Source: Paraburkholderia sp. BL25I1N1 | Lineage (GTDB): Bacteria > Pseudomonadota > Gammaproteobacteria > Burkholderiales > Burkholderiaceae | Direction: 5' to 3' | Length of the DNA stretch: 64,000 bases | Assembly (NCBI RefSeq): GCF_003002025.1 | Contig: NZ_PVZB01000024.1 | Location: forward strand, 62,001 to 126,000 | Shown here: one piece after another, positions 34,238-42,978 of the stretch | Numbering within the stretch: the first letter of the stretch is position 1 | How the letters are laid out: the number at the start of each line of letters is the position of its first letter | Program-made: the position numbers and the translations under genes | Notes under the pieces: generated by a model | Told to the model about the DNA's origin: nothing | The model's database searches: none | Seen by the model: the letters and a program-made list of their open reading frames with translations, nothing else

Positions 34238-36026
34238 CGGACACCCAATTTTTCACGACGGTTGCAACGATCTTCGGATCCTGGCGCGCGATGCTGCGCG
34301 CGAATTCCAGGTTCCGCTCATATTTGTGCTTGGCGCTTTCGAGCGCGAGCAGTTCGCTGTCGGTTTCCAGTTCGGCGACCGAGCTGCCAATCGCGCCCGC
34401 GCGCTCGGCGGCGGGAATGCCATCCAGCAGGATCGGTTCGTCCGGCGACGCCAGCGCCGCGGCGGCAACCGGCTCCGGCGGCGGGAAAGCGCGGCGCAAC
34501 GCCGGCTTCACCATCACGAAGTAGAGGAACAGGGCGACCGCGCCGATGCCGAGATACGTGGCGATCTGCTTGGCGAGCGCGATCATGTCCGGGGTGCGCC
34601 ACCACGGCAGGTCGGCGTTCGGGTCGAGTTCGGTGCTGAACGGGCTGTTCACCACGTTGACCGAGTCGCCGCGCGCCTGGTCGAAGCCCATCGCGTCCTT
34701 CACCAGCTGGTTGACCTGCGCGAGCTTGTCGGCGGTGACCGGCTGCATGGTGGCGTGACCCTTGCCGTCGACCACGCGCAGGTAGTTCACCACCACCGCC
34801 ACCGACAGACGCCTGATGCCGCCCATCGGTTGTTCGAGATGGCGCACCGTCTTGTCGAGTTCGTAGTTGGTGGTCGAGTCCTTGCGGTCGCTGACCGGCG
34901 TGGTCGTCACGCCGCTCGCGCCAGCCGGCGCGTTGATGGGCGCCGAAGCCGGTTGCGGCGGCTGGTTCGACAGCGCGCCCGGCACGCCCGACGCGCCGCC
35001 CTGTGACATTTCGGTGGCGGTGCTCGATTGCTGGCTGCGGATCGCCGCCTGTTGCGGGTTGCCGTTCGGTCCGTAGTTTTCCGAGGTCTGCTCGCTGTGC
35101 GAGAAATCGATATCGGCGCTGACCTGTGAATGCGCGTTGCCCGAGCCGAACAGGGGCGCGAGAATCGCGTCGATGCGCTGCTGGGTGCTGCGCTCGATCT
35201 GCTGGCGATACTTCAGTTGCGAGGCGTCGAGCCCGCTGCCGGTGGACGGCTGCGTCAACAGGTTGCCGTCCTGATCGAGGATGGTCACGCCCTTCACCGG
35301 CATATCCGGCACCGCCGACGACACCATGTGCGTGATCGCCATCACCTGGCCTTCGTCGAGCGCGCGGCCGGGGTAGAGGTTCACCAGCACGGAGGCCGAC
35401 GGCGCTTCCTTGTCGCGCACGAACACGGACGGCTTCGGAATCGCCAGATGCACGCGCGCCGACTTCACCGACGAAATCGATTCGATCGTGCGCTCCAGTT
35501 CGCCTTCCAGCGCGCGCTGATAGTTGATCTGTTCGGCGAACTGGCTGATGCCGAACTTCTGGTTGTCCATCAGTTCGAAGCCGACCGAGCCGCTCTTGGG
35601 CAAGCCTTGCGAGGCCAGACGCAGACGCATTTCATGCACCTGTTCGGCCGGCACGAGGATCGCGCCGCCGGCGTCGGAGAACTTGTAGGGGATGTTGGCG
35701 GCCTGCAGCGCGGTAATGATGGCGCCGCCGTCGCGGTCCGACAGGTTGCTGTAGAGCACCTTGTAGTCCGGCGCCCGCGACCACAGGAACAGCCCCGCCA
35801 CCACGGCGACCAGCAGCGCCACCGCGAATATCAGCGGAGCGCGCGGGTTGCCGCGCATTTGCGCGAGGCCTGACAGGCGCTGACCGAAGTTGCCGCCGAG
35901 GTTGCTCCCCAGGCCGCCGAGGTCTGCTGCGCCGCCGGCCTGGCCGGCACCGGCCGCGCCAGGCTGCGCGCCGGCGAGGCCCATGCGGGCGTCGGGGTTG
36001 ATCAAAGAGTTGGCTGACGAATCCAT
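34227..36026 (-). CDS. fliF: Flagellar MS-ring protein FliF
   Basis: This is the 599-residue inner-membrane ring protein that nucleates the basal body. Two transmembrane helices flank a large periplasmic part: residues about 65-83 (PLIFAVALLVAVVAGLFLW) and about 480-500 (IATYLGIGAVALFLYFVMV). The ring-building motifs (YKVLYSNLSDRDGGAIITAL, ARVHLAIPKPSVFVRD) and the FliG-binding C-terminus (FARSIARQDPKIVATVVKNWVSDE) are intact. It is the first gene of fliFGHIJK and divergent from fliE. Confidence 0.98.
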   Translation of the reverse strand: MDSSANSLINPDARMGLAGAQPGAAGAGQAGGAADLGGLGSNLGGNFGQRLSGLAQMRGNPRAPLIFAVALLVAVVAGLFLWSRAPDYKVLYSNLSDRDGGAIITALQAANIPYKFSDAGGAILVPAEQVHEMRLRLASQGLPKSGSVGFELMDNQKFGISQFAEQINYQRALEGELERTIESISSVKSARVHLAIPKPSVFVRDKEAPSASVLVNLYPGRALDEGQVMAITHMVSSAVPDMPVKGVTILDQDGNLLTQPSTGSGLDASQLKYRQQIERSTQQRIDAILAPLFGSGNAHSQVSADIDFSHSEQTSENYGPNGNPQQAAIRSQQSSTATEMSQGGASGVPGALSNQPPQPASAPINAPAGASGVTTTPVSDRKDSTTNYELDKTVRHLEQPMGGIRRLSVAVVVNYLRVVDGKGHATMQPVTADKLAQVNQLVKDAMGFDQARGDSVNVVNSPFSTELDPNADLPWWRTPDMIALAKQIATYLGIGAVALFLYFVMVKPALRRAFPPPEPVAAAALASPDEPILLDGIPAAERAGAIGSSVAELETDSELLALESAKHKYERNLEFARSIARQDPKIVATVVKNWVSDER

Positions 36027-36148
36027 GCGTCGGGTTTCTCCGGGATGCCTTTTGCGTTCTGCCCGCTACCGCACCGAGGGTCGGCGGGCGCACGGACAGA
36101 GACTTTCACCCTTGAAATTATCCGCAGCGCGGCCCAACCCGATTGCTT

Positions 36149-36178
36149 GAATAGAGCCGGGTTTCCCCCCTAGTTTCG
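36149..36178. promoter_or_regulatory. Candidate FlhDC-type operator between fliF and fliE
   Basis: GAATAG (36149-36154), 16 bases, then TAGTTTCG (36171-36178). It shares TTGAATAGA, spacing and the ...TTCG end with the flgA/flgB element at 9227-9255. The role is inferred from recurrence at two divergent flagellar promoters. Confidence 0.5.
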
Positions 36179-36261
36179 GGGCTTTCCCGTATGGCCCGCT
36201 GCTATGCTTTCATCCAGATCGGTACGGTTTGGCATGCCGGTCGTCCTTCCCTGGAGAAAAC

Positions 36262-36597
36262 ATGACTTTCCCCGTGAACGCGCTTTCGTCGGCGCTGCAA
36301 CAGATGCAGTCGATGGCGGCGCAAGCGGCCGGCGGCAGCAATTCGGTCGCTGACACGTCGGGCGCGGCGACGCCCACCGGTTTTGCGTCGGCACTGAAAG
36401 CCTCGCTGGATAAGATCAGCGGCGATCAGACCAAGGCGGTCGGCGAATCGCAGGCGTTCGAGCTCGGCTCGTCGAACGTGTCGCTGAACGACGTGATGGT
36501 CGACATGCAAAAGGCCAACGTGGGCTTCCAGTTCGGCCTGCAAGTGCGCAACAAGCTGGTGTCCGCCTATAACGACATCATGCAGATGTCGGTGTGA
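36262..36597 (+). CDS. fliE: Flagellar hook-basal body adaptor FliE
   Basis: This is a 111-residue protein that joins the MS ring to the rod. ATG 36262 follows CTGGAGAAAAC. The conserved C-terminal half (VSLNDVMVDMQKANVGFQFGLQVRNKLVSAYNDIMQMSV) is typical, and the N-terminal half is Ala/Ser-rich. It is divergent from fliF across a 235-base region holding the candidate operator. Confidence 0.97.
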   Translation: MTFPVNALSSALQQMQSMAAQAAGGSNSVADTSGAATPTGFASALKASLDKISGDQTKAVGESQAFELGSSNVSLNDVMVDMQKANVGFQFGLQVRNKLVSAYNDIMQMSV

Positions 36598-36701
36598 ACG
36601 CGACTCGGGCGGCAACGCTGATCCGGCCGCCCGAACGCGTGCGAACCGTGTGCCCGGCGCGGGCTGCGGCATTTGGCTCCTTAATCCTCCTTGCACTGGC
36701 C

Positions 36702-36729
36702 TAAAGCTTTCCCGCTGCCTATCCGATAA
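36702..36729 (+). promoter_or_regulatory. Sigma-28 promoter of fliST
   Basis: TAAA, 16 bases, then TCCGATAA has one mismatch to the FliA -10 box. It is about 85 bases upstream of fliS. Confidence 0.75.
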
Positions 36730-36813
36730 CCAGGTACAGGCAAAAATCGGGTGCCGCAACGTGCCCGGATGGGGTGCCACGACCAACCGCAGTGCAAGAC
36801 AGGAGGAGCGCCG

Positions 36814-37248
36814 ATGTTTTCCCCAGGACACTCTGGAGCCAATGCGTACGCACGCGTCGGCGTCGAGACAGGGGTGATGGGCGCGAGTCCGCATCGTCTG
36901 ATCGTGATGTTGTATCAGGGCGCAAGGCAAGCGATCGCGCAGGCGCGCATGCATTTGCAGCAGGGCAATGTGTCGGCGCGCGGAGAGGCGGTCGGCAAGG
37001 CGATTCAGATCGTCGAAAGCGGGCTGCAGCAATCGCTCAACCTGGAGGCGGGCGGTGAGATTGCGGAGCGGTTGAACGCGCTGTATAGCTATATGTCGCG
37101 CCGGCTGCTCGAAGCCAATATAAAACAAAGCGAGGCGATGCTGGTCGAGGTGGATGGTCTTCTGGCCACACTCGAAGAGGCATGGATCGGGATTGCCCCG
37201 GAGATCGCGCGGATGGCAGCCCAGCCCGCCGCGGAAAGCATGAGATGA
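36814..37248 (+). CDS. fliS: Flagellin export chaperone FliS
   Basis: This is a 144-residue flagellin chaperone. ATG 36814 follows AGGAGG and gives the usual start (MFSPGHSGANAYARVGVETGV). ASPHRLIVMLYQGARQAIAQAR and LNALYSYMSRRLLEANIKQSEAMLVEVDGLL are the FliS helices. It overlaps fliT in an ATGA quartet. The flagellin gene fliC itself is not in this window. Confidence 0.96.
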   Translation: MFSPGHSGANAYARVGVETGVMGASPHRLIVMLYQGARQAIAQARMHLQQGNVSARGEAVGKAIQIVESGLQQSLNLEAGGEIAERLNALYSYMSRRLLEANIKQSEAMLVEVDGLLATLEEAWIGIAPEIARMAAQPAAESMR

Positions 37249-37571
37249 CATCGAACGCAGAATACTTCGCCCGTTACGAGGCGATTGCAGCGATTTCCTG
37301 CCGCATGCTGATAGCTGCCCGGCGCGCGCTGTGGAACGATCTGGTCCACCTGCAGGAGGAATACCGCCATCTGGTCGAGGCGTTGAGCGACGCGGAAACG
37401 GGCGTGAAGCTCGACGAAGCGGAGCGTCTGCGCAAATACGCGCTGATCCGTCAGATCCTGGCCGACGACGCCGCGATCCGCGATCTGGCGAATCCGCGCA
37501 TGGCCAATCTGTCCGCGCTGTTCGCCGGACGGCCGACACGCGTGCTCAAGGAACTGTACGGCGCGCGCTGA
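37245..37571 (+). CDS. fliT: Flagellar chaperone FliT
   Basis: This is a 108-residue helical protein directly after fliS, overlapping it by 4 bases (ATG 37245). The size and position fit FliT, the chaperone for the filament cap FliD. Sequence in this family is poorly conserved; HLQEEYRHLVEALSDAETGVKLDEAERLRKYALIRQILADDAAIR is compatible. Confidence 0.85.
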   Translation: MTSNAEYFARYEAIAAISCRMLIAARRALWNDLVHLQEEYRHLVEALSDAETGVKLDEAERLRKYALIRQILADDAAIRDLANPRMANLSALFAGRPTRVLKELYGAR

Positions 37572-37662
37572 GTGGCGCCGCGCGCGTTCAGAGGCGCCTC
37601 TATTTATCCGGCTGACTGACTTTATTTGAGCGCGACGCCGCCAATGTGACCAAGGAATCGGC

Positions 37663-39099
37663 ATGAACGGGATCGACACGACTGTCGCTTCGGTGCTCGC
37701 GAGCCGGATCGATAGTCTGCTCAATATCGCGCCGGGCAGTGCGGCGGCTTCGCAGGCCGGCACGGCGGGCGTCGAAACCGCGCCGACCATGCCGGCGCTC
37801 ATTGAGACGCCCGCGCCGCAGCCCTCCGCCCAGACCGCGCTGTCCGCCGTCGCGCTCACGCTCAATGCGATCGTGCGCTCGGGCGGCGAGGCGACGCCCG
37901 CCGTGATCGGCCAGACGCCGATCTGGCCGGCCGCGCCCGCGCTCGATGTGGAAATAGGCGGGTTGCCGCTGTTCGCTACGTCCTCTGCGGCAACGGTTGC
38001 CACCGCATCCGCGGACAATCCCAATGCCGCCGCCACCGCGGCCAGCGCCAATGTCGCGGCGGCCCAGGTGCCGGTCGCGGCGCTCGCGGCCGCGCTCGAA
38101 CAGACCGTCGGCGATAGCGGACTCTTCTATGAAGCGCATCTCGCGCAATGGCTGGCGGGCCAGCGTTCGCCCGCTTCGCTCGCCGGCGAGGCGCAAAACA
38201 AACTTGTCGCGGCTGCCGCGCAACTGCCGCTCGATTGGGTGAACGACAGCGGCGAAGCGTCGCCCGCCAATCCGTCCGCCCGGCAGGGCATGGGTGCGGC
38301 GCCGAAAGGGTTCTCGAACGGTGGCGGGCAAGACGCGGGCGCCGCCGCTCGCGGGATGCCTTCGATCCCCAACGCGCAAACCGCGCGTTTTGTGGCCGGC
38401 GAGGTGCTGGCCAGTTCCCTGTCCGAGCTGAACGGCCAGCCCGCGCATGCGAGCCTGCACGGCGCGACGGCGCAAACCGTCGACGGTGGCGCCTCGCAGA
38501 ATGCTCAGTCGATGGCCGCCGCGGTTCATCCCGCGACGGTGCCGTTGGTGCGTCAGCAGCTCGATCTGCTCGCGACCGGGCAGTTTCGCTGGACCGGCGA
38601 AGCATGGCCGGGCGCCAAGCTCGACTGGACCATCGAACAGGAAGGCGACGAATGGGACCGCAGCGGCGGCGGCACCGCGAGCGAGGACGACCAGCCGTGG
38701 CGCACGCGCCTGACGCTATCGCTGCCGACGCTCGGTACAGTCGATGCGGAATTGACGCTGACCGGCACGCGGCTCGTCGCGCGTGTGCAGGCGAGTCCCG
38801 GCGGCGCCGCGCGTCTTGCGATGCAGGGCGAGAGCTTCCGCCAGCGGCTCGCGGCGGCGGGCATCCAGTTGAATGGCTTGACGATTCGCGAGATCGGCGG
38901 CGGCGCGCCCGCCACCGCTGCGAATGCCGCGGGCGCGGCGGCCGCTCAGGCGGCGGCGTCGGCGTATGCGCGGTCGGCTTCGGCGGGCAGTTCGGCCGAT
39001 GCGGGCAGTGCAAACAGCGCGGCAACGAACCGCACCGCAGGCGGACGCCGTCGCACCGCGGCCACGCCCCTCGACGATTTCGATTGGGACATGCGATGA
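37663..39099 (+). CDS. Second FliK-like (Flg_hook domain) protein
   Basis: This is a 478-residue Ala-rich protein. Residues about 285-425 (VPLVRQQLDLLATGQFRWTGEAWPGAKLDWTIEQ, LTLSLPTLGTVDAELTLTGTRLVARVQAS) resemble the C-terminal domain of hook-length control proteins. It is distinct from the fliK at 28907-30406. It overlaps the next gene, an FlhB C-terminal-like protein, by 4 bases. FliK acts by binding the FlhB C-terminal domain, so the pairing suggests a joint role in export-specificity control. The exact function is unknown to me. Confidence 0.8.
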   Translation: MNGIDTTVASVLASRIDSLLNIAPGSAAASQAGTAGVETAPTMPALIETPAPQPSAQTALSAVALTLNAIVRSGGEATPAVIGQTPIWPAAPALDVEIGGLPLFATSSAATVATASADNPNAAATAASANVAAAQVPVAALAAALEQTVGDSGLFYEAHLAQWLAGQRSPASLAGEAQNKLVAAAAQLPLDWVNDSGEASPANPSARQGMGAAPKGFSNGGGQDAGAAARGMPSIPNAQTARFVAGEVLASSLSELNGQPAHASLHGATAQTVDGGASQNAQSMAAAVHPATVPLVRQQLDLLATGQFRWTGEAWPGAKLDWTIEQEGDEWDRSGGGTASEDDQPWRTRLTLSLPTLGTVDAELTLTGTRLVARVQASPGGAARLAMQGESFRQRLAAAGIQLNGLTIREIGGGAPATAANAAGAAAAQAAASAYARSASAGSSADAGSANSAATNRTAGGRRRTAATPLDDFDWDMR

Positions 39100-39455
39100 G
39101 CCGCAAACATCGCCGCAGCGCGGCCGCGCTCGTTTACGACGCAAAAGGCAGTGATCCCGCGCCGCGCGTGATCGCCAAAGGCTACGGCATGCTGGCCGAG
39201 ATGATCGTGCAGCGGGCCAAGGAAGCCGGCCTGTACGTGCATGAAGCGCCCGAAATGGTCTCGCTGCTGATGCAGGTGGATCTCGACGCGCGCATTCCGC
39301 CGCAGCTTTATCAGGCGGTGGCGGAAATGCTCGCGTGGCTGCATCGGCTGGAAAGCGGCGCCGAGAATGAGCCGCCGGCAGCCGCGAGCACCGACGCGCC
39401 GGATGTCATCGACGTGGTGGCCACCGAAATCGAAGGCGGCCCGGCGACGCGCTGA
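39096..39455 (+). CDS. FlhB C-terminal-domain-like protein (FlhX type)
   Basis: This is a 119-residue protein whose residues 8-85 (AAALVYDAKGSDPAPRVIAKGYGMLAEMI ... IPPQLYQAVAEMLAWLHRLE) align with the FlhB segment that follows the autocleavage site NPTH. The NPTH motif and all membrane helices are missing, so the product mimics the released C-terminal fragment of cleaved FlhB. The ATG overlaps the stop of the FliK-like gene. Comparable stand-alone proteins (FlhX) are known in some bacteria. The role here is inferred. Confidence 0.85.
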   Translation: MSRKHRRSAAALVYDAKGSDPAPRVIAKGYGMLAEMIVQRAKEAGLYVHEAPEMVSLLMQVDLDARIPPQLYQAVAEMLAWLHRLESGAENEPPAAASTDAPDVIDVVATEIEGGPATR

Positions 39456-39458
39456 GCG

Positions 39459-40877
39459 TCAGAACCGCATCATCAGTTTCAGCAGCGCGTTGACCCGTTT
39501 GCCGTACGGCGGCGAAATCCATCCGCGGGCGTTCAGACGCGCCTGCGTCAGCACCGGCTTCATCTTCGAGAACGTCACGAAGCCTTCGTAGCCGTGATAC
39601 GCGCCCATGCCGCTCGCGCCGACCCCGCCGAACGGCAGACTCTCGCACGCAAGATGCATCAGCGTCTCGTTGATCGCCATGCCGCCGGCGATGGTTTCGT
39701 GCGTCACGCGTTCGATAGTGGCGGCGTCGTCGGCATACAGATATAGCGCGAGCGGACGCGGCCGGGCGTTGATCCACGCGATCGCGTCGTCGAGCGTGTC
39801 GTAGGACACGATAGGCAGCAGCGGCCCGAAGATTTCCTCCTGCATCAGCGCGCATTCGTCCGGCGCGTTGGTGACGGCGATCAGCGGAAAGCGGCGGCTC
39901 GTTGCATCGGGCGAACTGTCGGTGAGCGAGTGCAACTGCGCGCCGGCGGCCTGGGCTTCGTCGGCGAGACGCTCCAGCCGCGCGAAGTGGCGCGCCGAAA
40001 TGATCGACGTGTAATCGGGATTGCCGGCGAAGTTCGGGTACATCTTCGCCATCCGCGCGCGCGCCCGTTCGACGAACGCCTGCTCCTTGCCGCGCGGCAC
40101 CAGCACGTAGTCCGGCGCGACACAGGTTTGCCCCGCGTTGAGCGTCTTGCCGGCGACCAGGTTGTCCACCGCGTTGTCGAAACGCGCATGCGCGCCGATG
40201 ATGGCGGGCGACTTGCCGCCCAGTTCGAGCGTGACCGGCGTCAGATGCTCGGCGGCGGCGCGCATCACCTCGTGACCGACCTTGGTCGAGCCGGTGAACA
40301 GCAGGTGGTCGAAGGGCTGCGCGCTGAACGCGGCGGCGAGCGCGGCGTCGCCGTTCACCACCGCGACGTGATCGCGCGCGAAGGTTTGTCCGATCAACTG
40401 CTCGAACAGCGCCGAGGTGCGAGGCGTCAGTTCGGACATCTTGATGATCGCGCGATTGCCTGCAGTCAGCGCGCTGACGAGCGGTCCTACTGCGAGCAGC
40501 ACCGGATAATTCCACGGCACGATGATGCCGATCACGCCGAGCGGCTGCGGCACGACCTTCGCTCGCGCGGGCAGCAGCCATTTGTTGGTGCTGCGTCGTT
40601 GCGATCTCATCCAGCGCTTGCCGTGTCTAAGCGCGCCGTCGATTTCCTCCTTCACCAGCAGAAATTCGGCGAGCAACACTTCCTGTTTCGAGCGATTGCC
40701 GAAGTCGGCGTTCATCGCCTCGGCGAGCGCGTCGCGATTGTCGAGCATGACTTTGCGCAGCGTTTTCAGATGCGCGGCGCGCGTCTCCCACGACGGATAC
40801 GGCGCGCGCAGATAAGCGTGGCGCTGATCGCGCAGCAGCGCTTCGAGCGCGGCGACCTCCGGCAGATCGTTTTTCAT
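39459..40877 (-). CDS. Coniferyl-aldehyde-type NAD(P)-dependent aldehyde dehydrogenase
   Basis: This is a 472-residue aldehyde dehydrogenase. Glu218 in VTLELGGKSPAI and Cys252 in NAGQTCVAPDYVLV are the catalytic pair. PWNYP (121-125) and FTGSTKVG (194-201) bind cofactor. The overall sequence resembles coniferyl aldehyde dehydrogenases, which oxidise aromatic or medium-chain aldehydes to acids. Substrate cannot be fixed from sequence. It follows the AidB-like gene on the same strand (108-base gap), and a GMC alcohol oxidoreductase is divergent from that pair, which suggests alcohol or aldehyde handling. It converges with the FlhX-type gene with 3 bases between. Confidence 0.9.
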   Translation of the reverse strand: MKNDLPEVAALEALLRDQRHAYLRAPYPSWETRAAHLKTLRKVMLDNRDALAEAMNADFGNRSKQEVLLAEFLLVKEEIDGALRHGKRWMRSQRRSTNKWLLPARAKVVPQPLGVIGIIVPWNYPVLLAVGPLVSALTAGNRAIIKMSELTPRTSALFEQLIGQTFARDHVAVVNGDAALAAAFSAQPFDHLLFTGSTKVGHEVMRAAAEHLTPVTLELGGKSPAIIGAHARFDNAVDNLVAGKTLNAGQTCVAPDYVLVPRGKEQAFVERARARMAKMYPNFAGNPDYTSIISARHFARLERLADEAQAAGAQLHSLTDSSPDATSRRFPLIAVTNAPDECALMQEEIFGPLLPIVSYDTLDDAIAWINARPRPLALYLYADDAATIERVTHETIAGGMAINETLMHLACESLPFGGVGASGMGAYHGYEGFVTFSKMKPVLTQARLNARGWISPPYGKRVNALLKLMMRF

Positions 40878-40985
40878 GTGTGTCCACTCCCTGATGGATA
40901 GCGTTGCGCGTCGAATCGCGCTTTTATTGGATGTGCTTCCGCAGCCTCTGCTTCGCGGTGTGTTTGCAAGCGTGCGTGTTTAACG

Positions 40986-42671
40986 TCAGGCAGAAAATGC
41001 CCGTTCGATGATCGCCGCGTGATCGAACGTGGCCGGCAGCGTGCCATACACGCGGCCGCTTTCGCCGCAGCCATCGGCGAGGCGCGTGGCAATAAACGCC
41101 TCGGCCACTTCGCCAGGCGCGTGTTTGAGCAGCAAGGCGGCCTGCGCGATCAGCACGACTTGCTGCGCGATCCGCCTTGCTGAAGCTTCGCGATGCTCGG
41201 CCGGTCCATTGAGCGTGGCGGCCAGCTTGCCGAGCGCGGCGCTCAACGCCGGATGCGCTTGCGCGTCCGCCTGCCAGGCGGAGAACAACGCCTGCGCGGC
41301 TTCCGGCTCGCGCTCCATCGCGCGCAGCACGTCGAGGCACATTACGTTGCCGGAGCCTTCCCAGATCGAATTCACTGGCGCTTCACGATAGAAGCGCGCC
41401 ATCGGACCGGTTTCGACGTAGCCATTGCCGCCCCAGACTTCCATCGCCTCGCCGGTGAATTCCAGCGCGCGCTTGCAGACCCAGTATTTCGCCGCAGGCG
41501 TGACGATACGGCGCCACGCGCGCTCGGCGAGCGAAGTGGAAGCGGCGTCGGTGGACTCTTCGAACGCGCGCGCGAGACGCATGAACAGCACCGTCGCCGC
41601 TTCCGATTCCAGTGCCAGATCGGCGAGCACGTTGCGCATCAGCGGCTGATCGGCGAGATGGCGGCCGAACGCACTGCGATGACGCGCGTGGTGAATCGCC
41701 TGCACGAGCGCCGCGCGCATCAGCGCCGCACTGCCGATCACGCAATCGAGCCGCGTGTAATTCGCCATTTCGATGATGGTCGGCACGCCGCGCCCTTCGT
41801 CGCCGATCATGATGCCGAACGCGTCGAGGAATTCGACTTCGCTGCTCGCATTCGAGCGATTGCCGAGCTTGTCTTTCAGACGCTGGATCTGCACGTTGTT
41901 CTTGCGGCCGTCGGGCGCGAAGCGCGGCACGTAGAAGCACGACAGGCCTTCGTGTTCGTCGGTGCGGCCGAGCACGAGATGCGCATCGCACTGCGGCGCG
42001 GAGAAAAACCATTTGTGCCCGACGAGCCGGTAGGCGCCGCCGCGGCCGCTGCCGGCGGTGGCGTAGGCGCGCGTCTGATTGCTGCGCACGTCCGAGCCGC
42101 CTTGTTTTTCGGTCATGCCCATGCCAATCATCGCGGAGGTTTTCTGCTTGAGCGGCAGATCGCGCGAATCGTGCTCGCGCGCATAGAGCTTGTCGCGCAG
42201 CGTCGCGAATAGCGCGGGTTCGCGTTGCAACACGGGGATGCTCGCGAAGGTCATCGTCAGCGGGCAGAGCGAACCGGATTCGATCTGCGCATGCAGGAAG
42301 TAACCGGCGCAGCGTGCCACCATCGCACCGCGTTGCGGATCGGAAAACGGCAGCGCGTGCAGGCCTTCGCGGCGCAGCAGCGAGAGCAGCGTGTGCCACG
42401 AAGGATGAAACTCCAGCGCGTCGATGCGCTCGCCGCGCGGACTATGCGTGAAAAGTTCGGGCTCGTGACGGTTGGCCAGCTCGGCGAGTGCCAGCGTCTC
42501 GGGCGTGGTGAGCGCCGCGCCGTGCTGCAGCAATGCACCGCGATGCCAACCGGCGCCGTCACGTTCGAGGGCGGCGGACAATGCGGCGTCGCTGGAAAAG
42601 AGGTTGTAGTCCGCCAGCGGCGCGACCTGATTGGTCACCTCGTGAGTCTGGCCGAAGCTGTGCTTTTCCAT
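40986..42671 (-). CDS. aidB: AidB-family acyl-CoA dehydrogenase-like flavoprotein
   Basis: This is a 561-residue flavoprotein matching E. coli AidB closely over its length. Diagnostic stretches are FHPSWHTLLSLL, ESGSLCPLTMTFA, GMGMTEKQGGSDVRSNQTRA, RLKDKLGNRSNASSEVEFLDA and VNSIWEGSGNVMCLDVLR. AidB is part of the adaptive response to alkylating agents; it binds DNA and FAD and has weak isovaleryl-CoA dehydrogenase activity. The C-terminal part (about 440-561) corresponds to the helical DNA-binding domain. There is no ada or alkB nearby, so the role here could be metabolic rather than repair. Confidence 0.88.
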   Translation of the reverse strand: MEKHSFGQTHEVTNQVAPLADYNLFSSDAALSAALERDGAGWHRGALLQHGAALTTPETLALAELANRHEPELFTHSPRGERIDALEFHPSWHTLLSLLRREGLHALPFSDPQRGAMVARCAGYFLHAQIESGSLCPLTMTFASIPVLQREPALFATLRDKLYAREHDSRDLPLKQKTSAMIGMGMTEKQGGSDVRSNQTRAYATAGSGRGGAYRLVGHKWFFSAPQCDAHLVLGRTDEHEGLSCFYVPRFAPDGRKNNVQIQRLKDKLGNRSNASSEVEFLDAFGIMIGDEGRGVPTIIEMANYTRLDCVIGSAALMRAALVQAIHHARHRSAFGRHLADQPLMRNVLADLALESEAATVLFMRLARAFEESTDAASTSLAERAWRRIVTPAAKYWVCKRALEFTGEAMEVWGGNGYVETGPMARFYREAPVNSIWEGSGNVMCLDVLRAMEREPEAAQALFSAWQADAQAHPALSAALGKLAATLNGPAEHREASARRIAQQVVLIAQAALLLKHAPGEVAEAFIATRLADGCGESGRVYGTLPATFDHAAIIERAFSA

Positions 42672-42978
42672 CTGCTGTCTCCGTTCAACGCATGCTCGCC
42701 GGCATGGGCCGGCAGCGCGCTGTTTGATCGCCGCGTGTCATGCCGCACGCTAAGAGGACGGCGCGTGCAACGCCGCGTTTGAATGCTGGGCGCAGCCGCC
42801 CGGCGGGCGTTAGCGCGTCTTTCATGATAGGGGCGCGGCGGCCCTTCCGTTTAGAGGAATCGCTCTGCCGTAGAGGCGCCGCACCGTCCGAACGCTCCCT
42901 ACAATGCCGATGAAACACACGTAGACAAGTGTGCACGAGACAGGGCGCGCGAACGATGCGGCCCATCAGGAGGAGCGG
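42672..42978. other. aidB / GMC oxidoreductase divergent control region
   Basis: This is 307 bases without a gene. A TACAAT hexamer (42900-42905) could be the -10 of the GMC gene, but no -35 stands out. Just downstream, CACAC (42916-42920), 8 bases, then GTGTG (42929-42933) forms a small inverted repeat near the expected transcript start, a possible operator. No regulator gene is adjacent. Confidence 0.4.
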
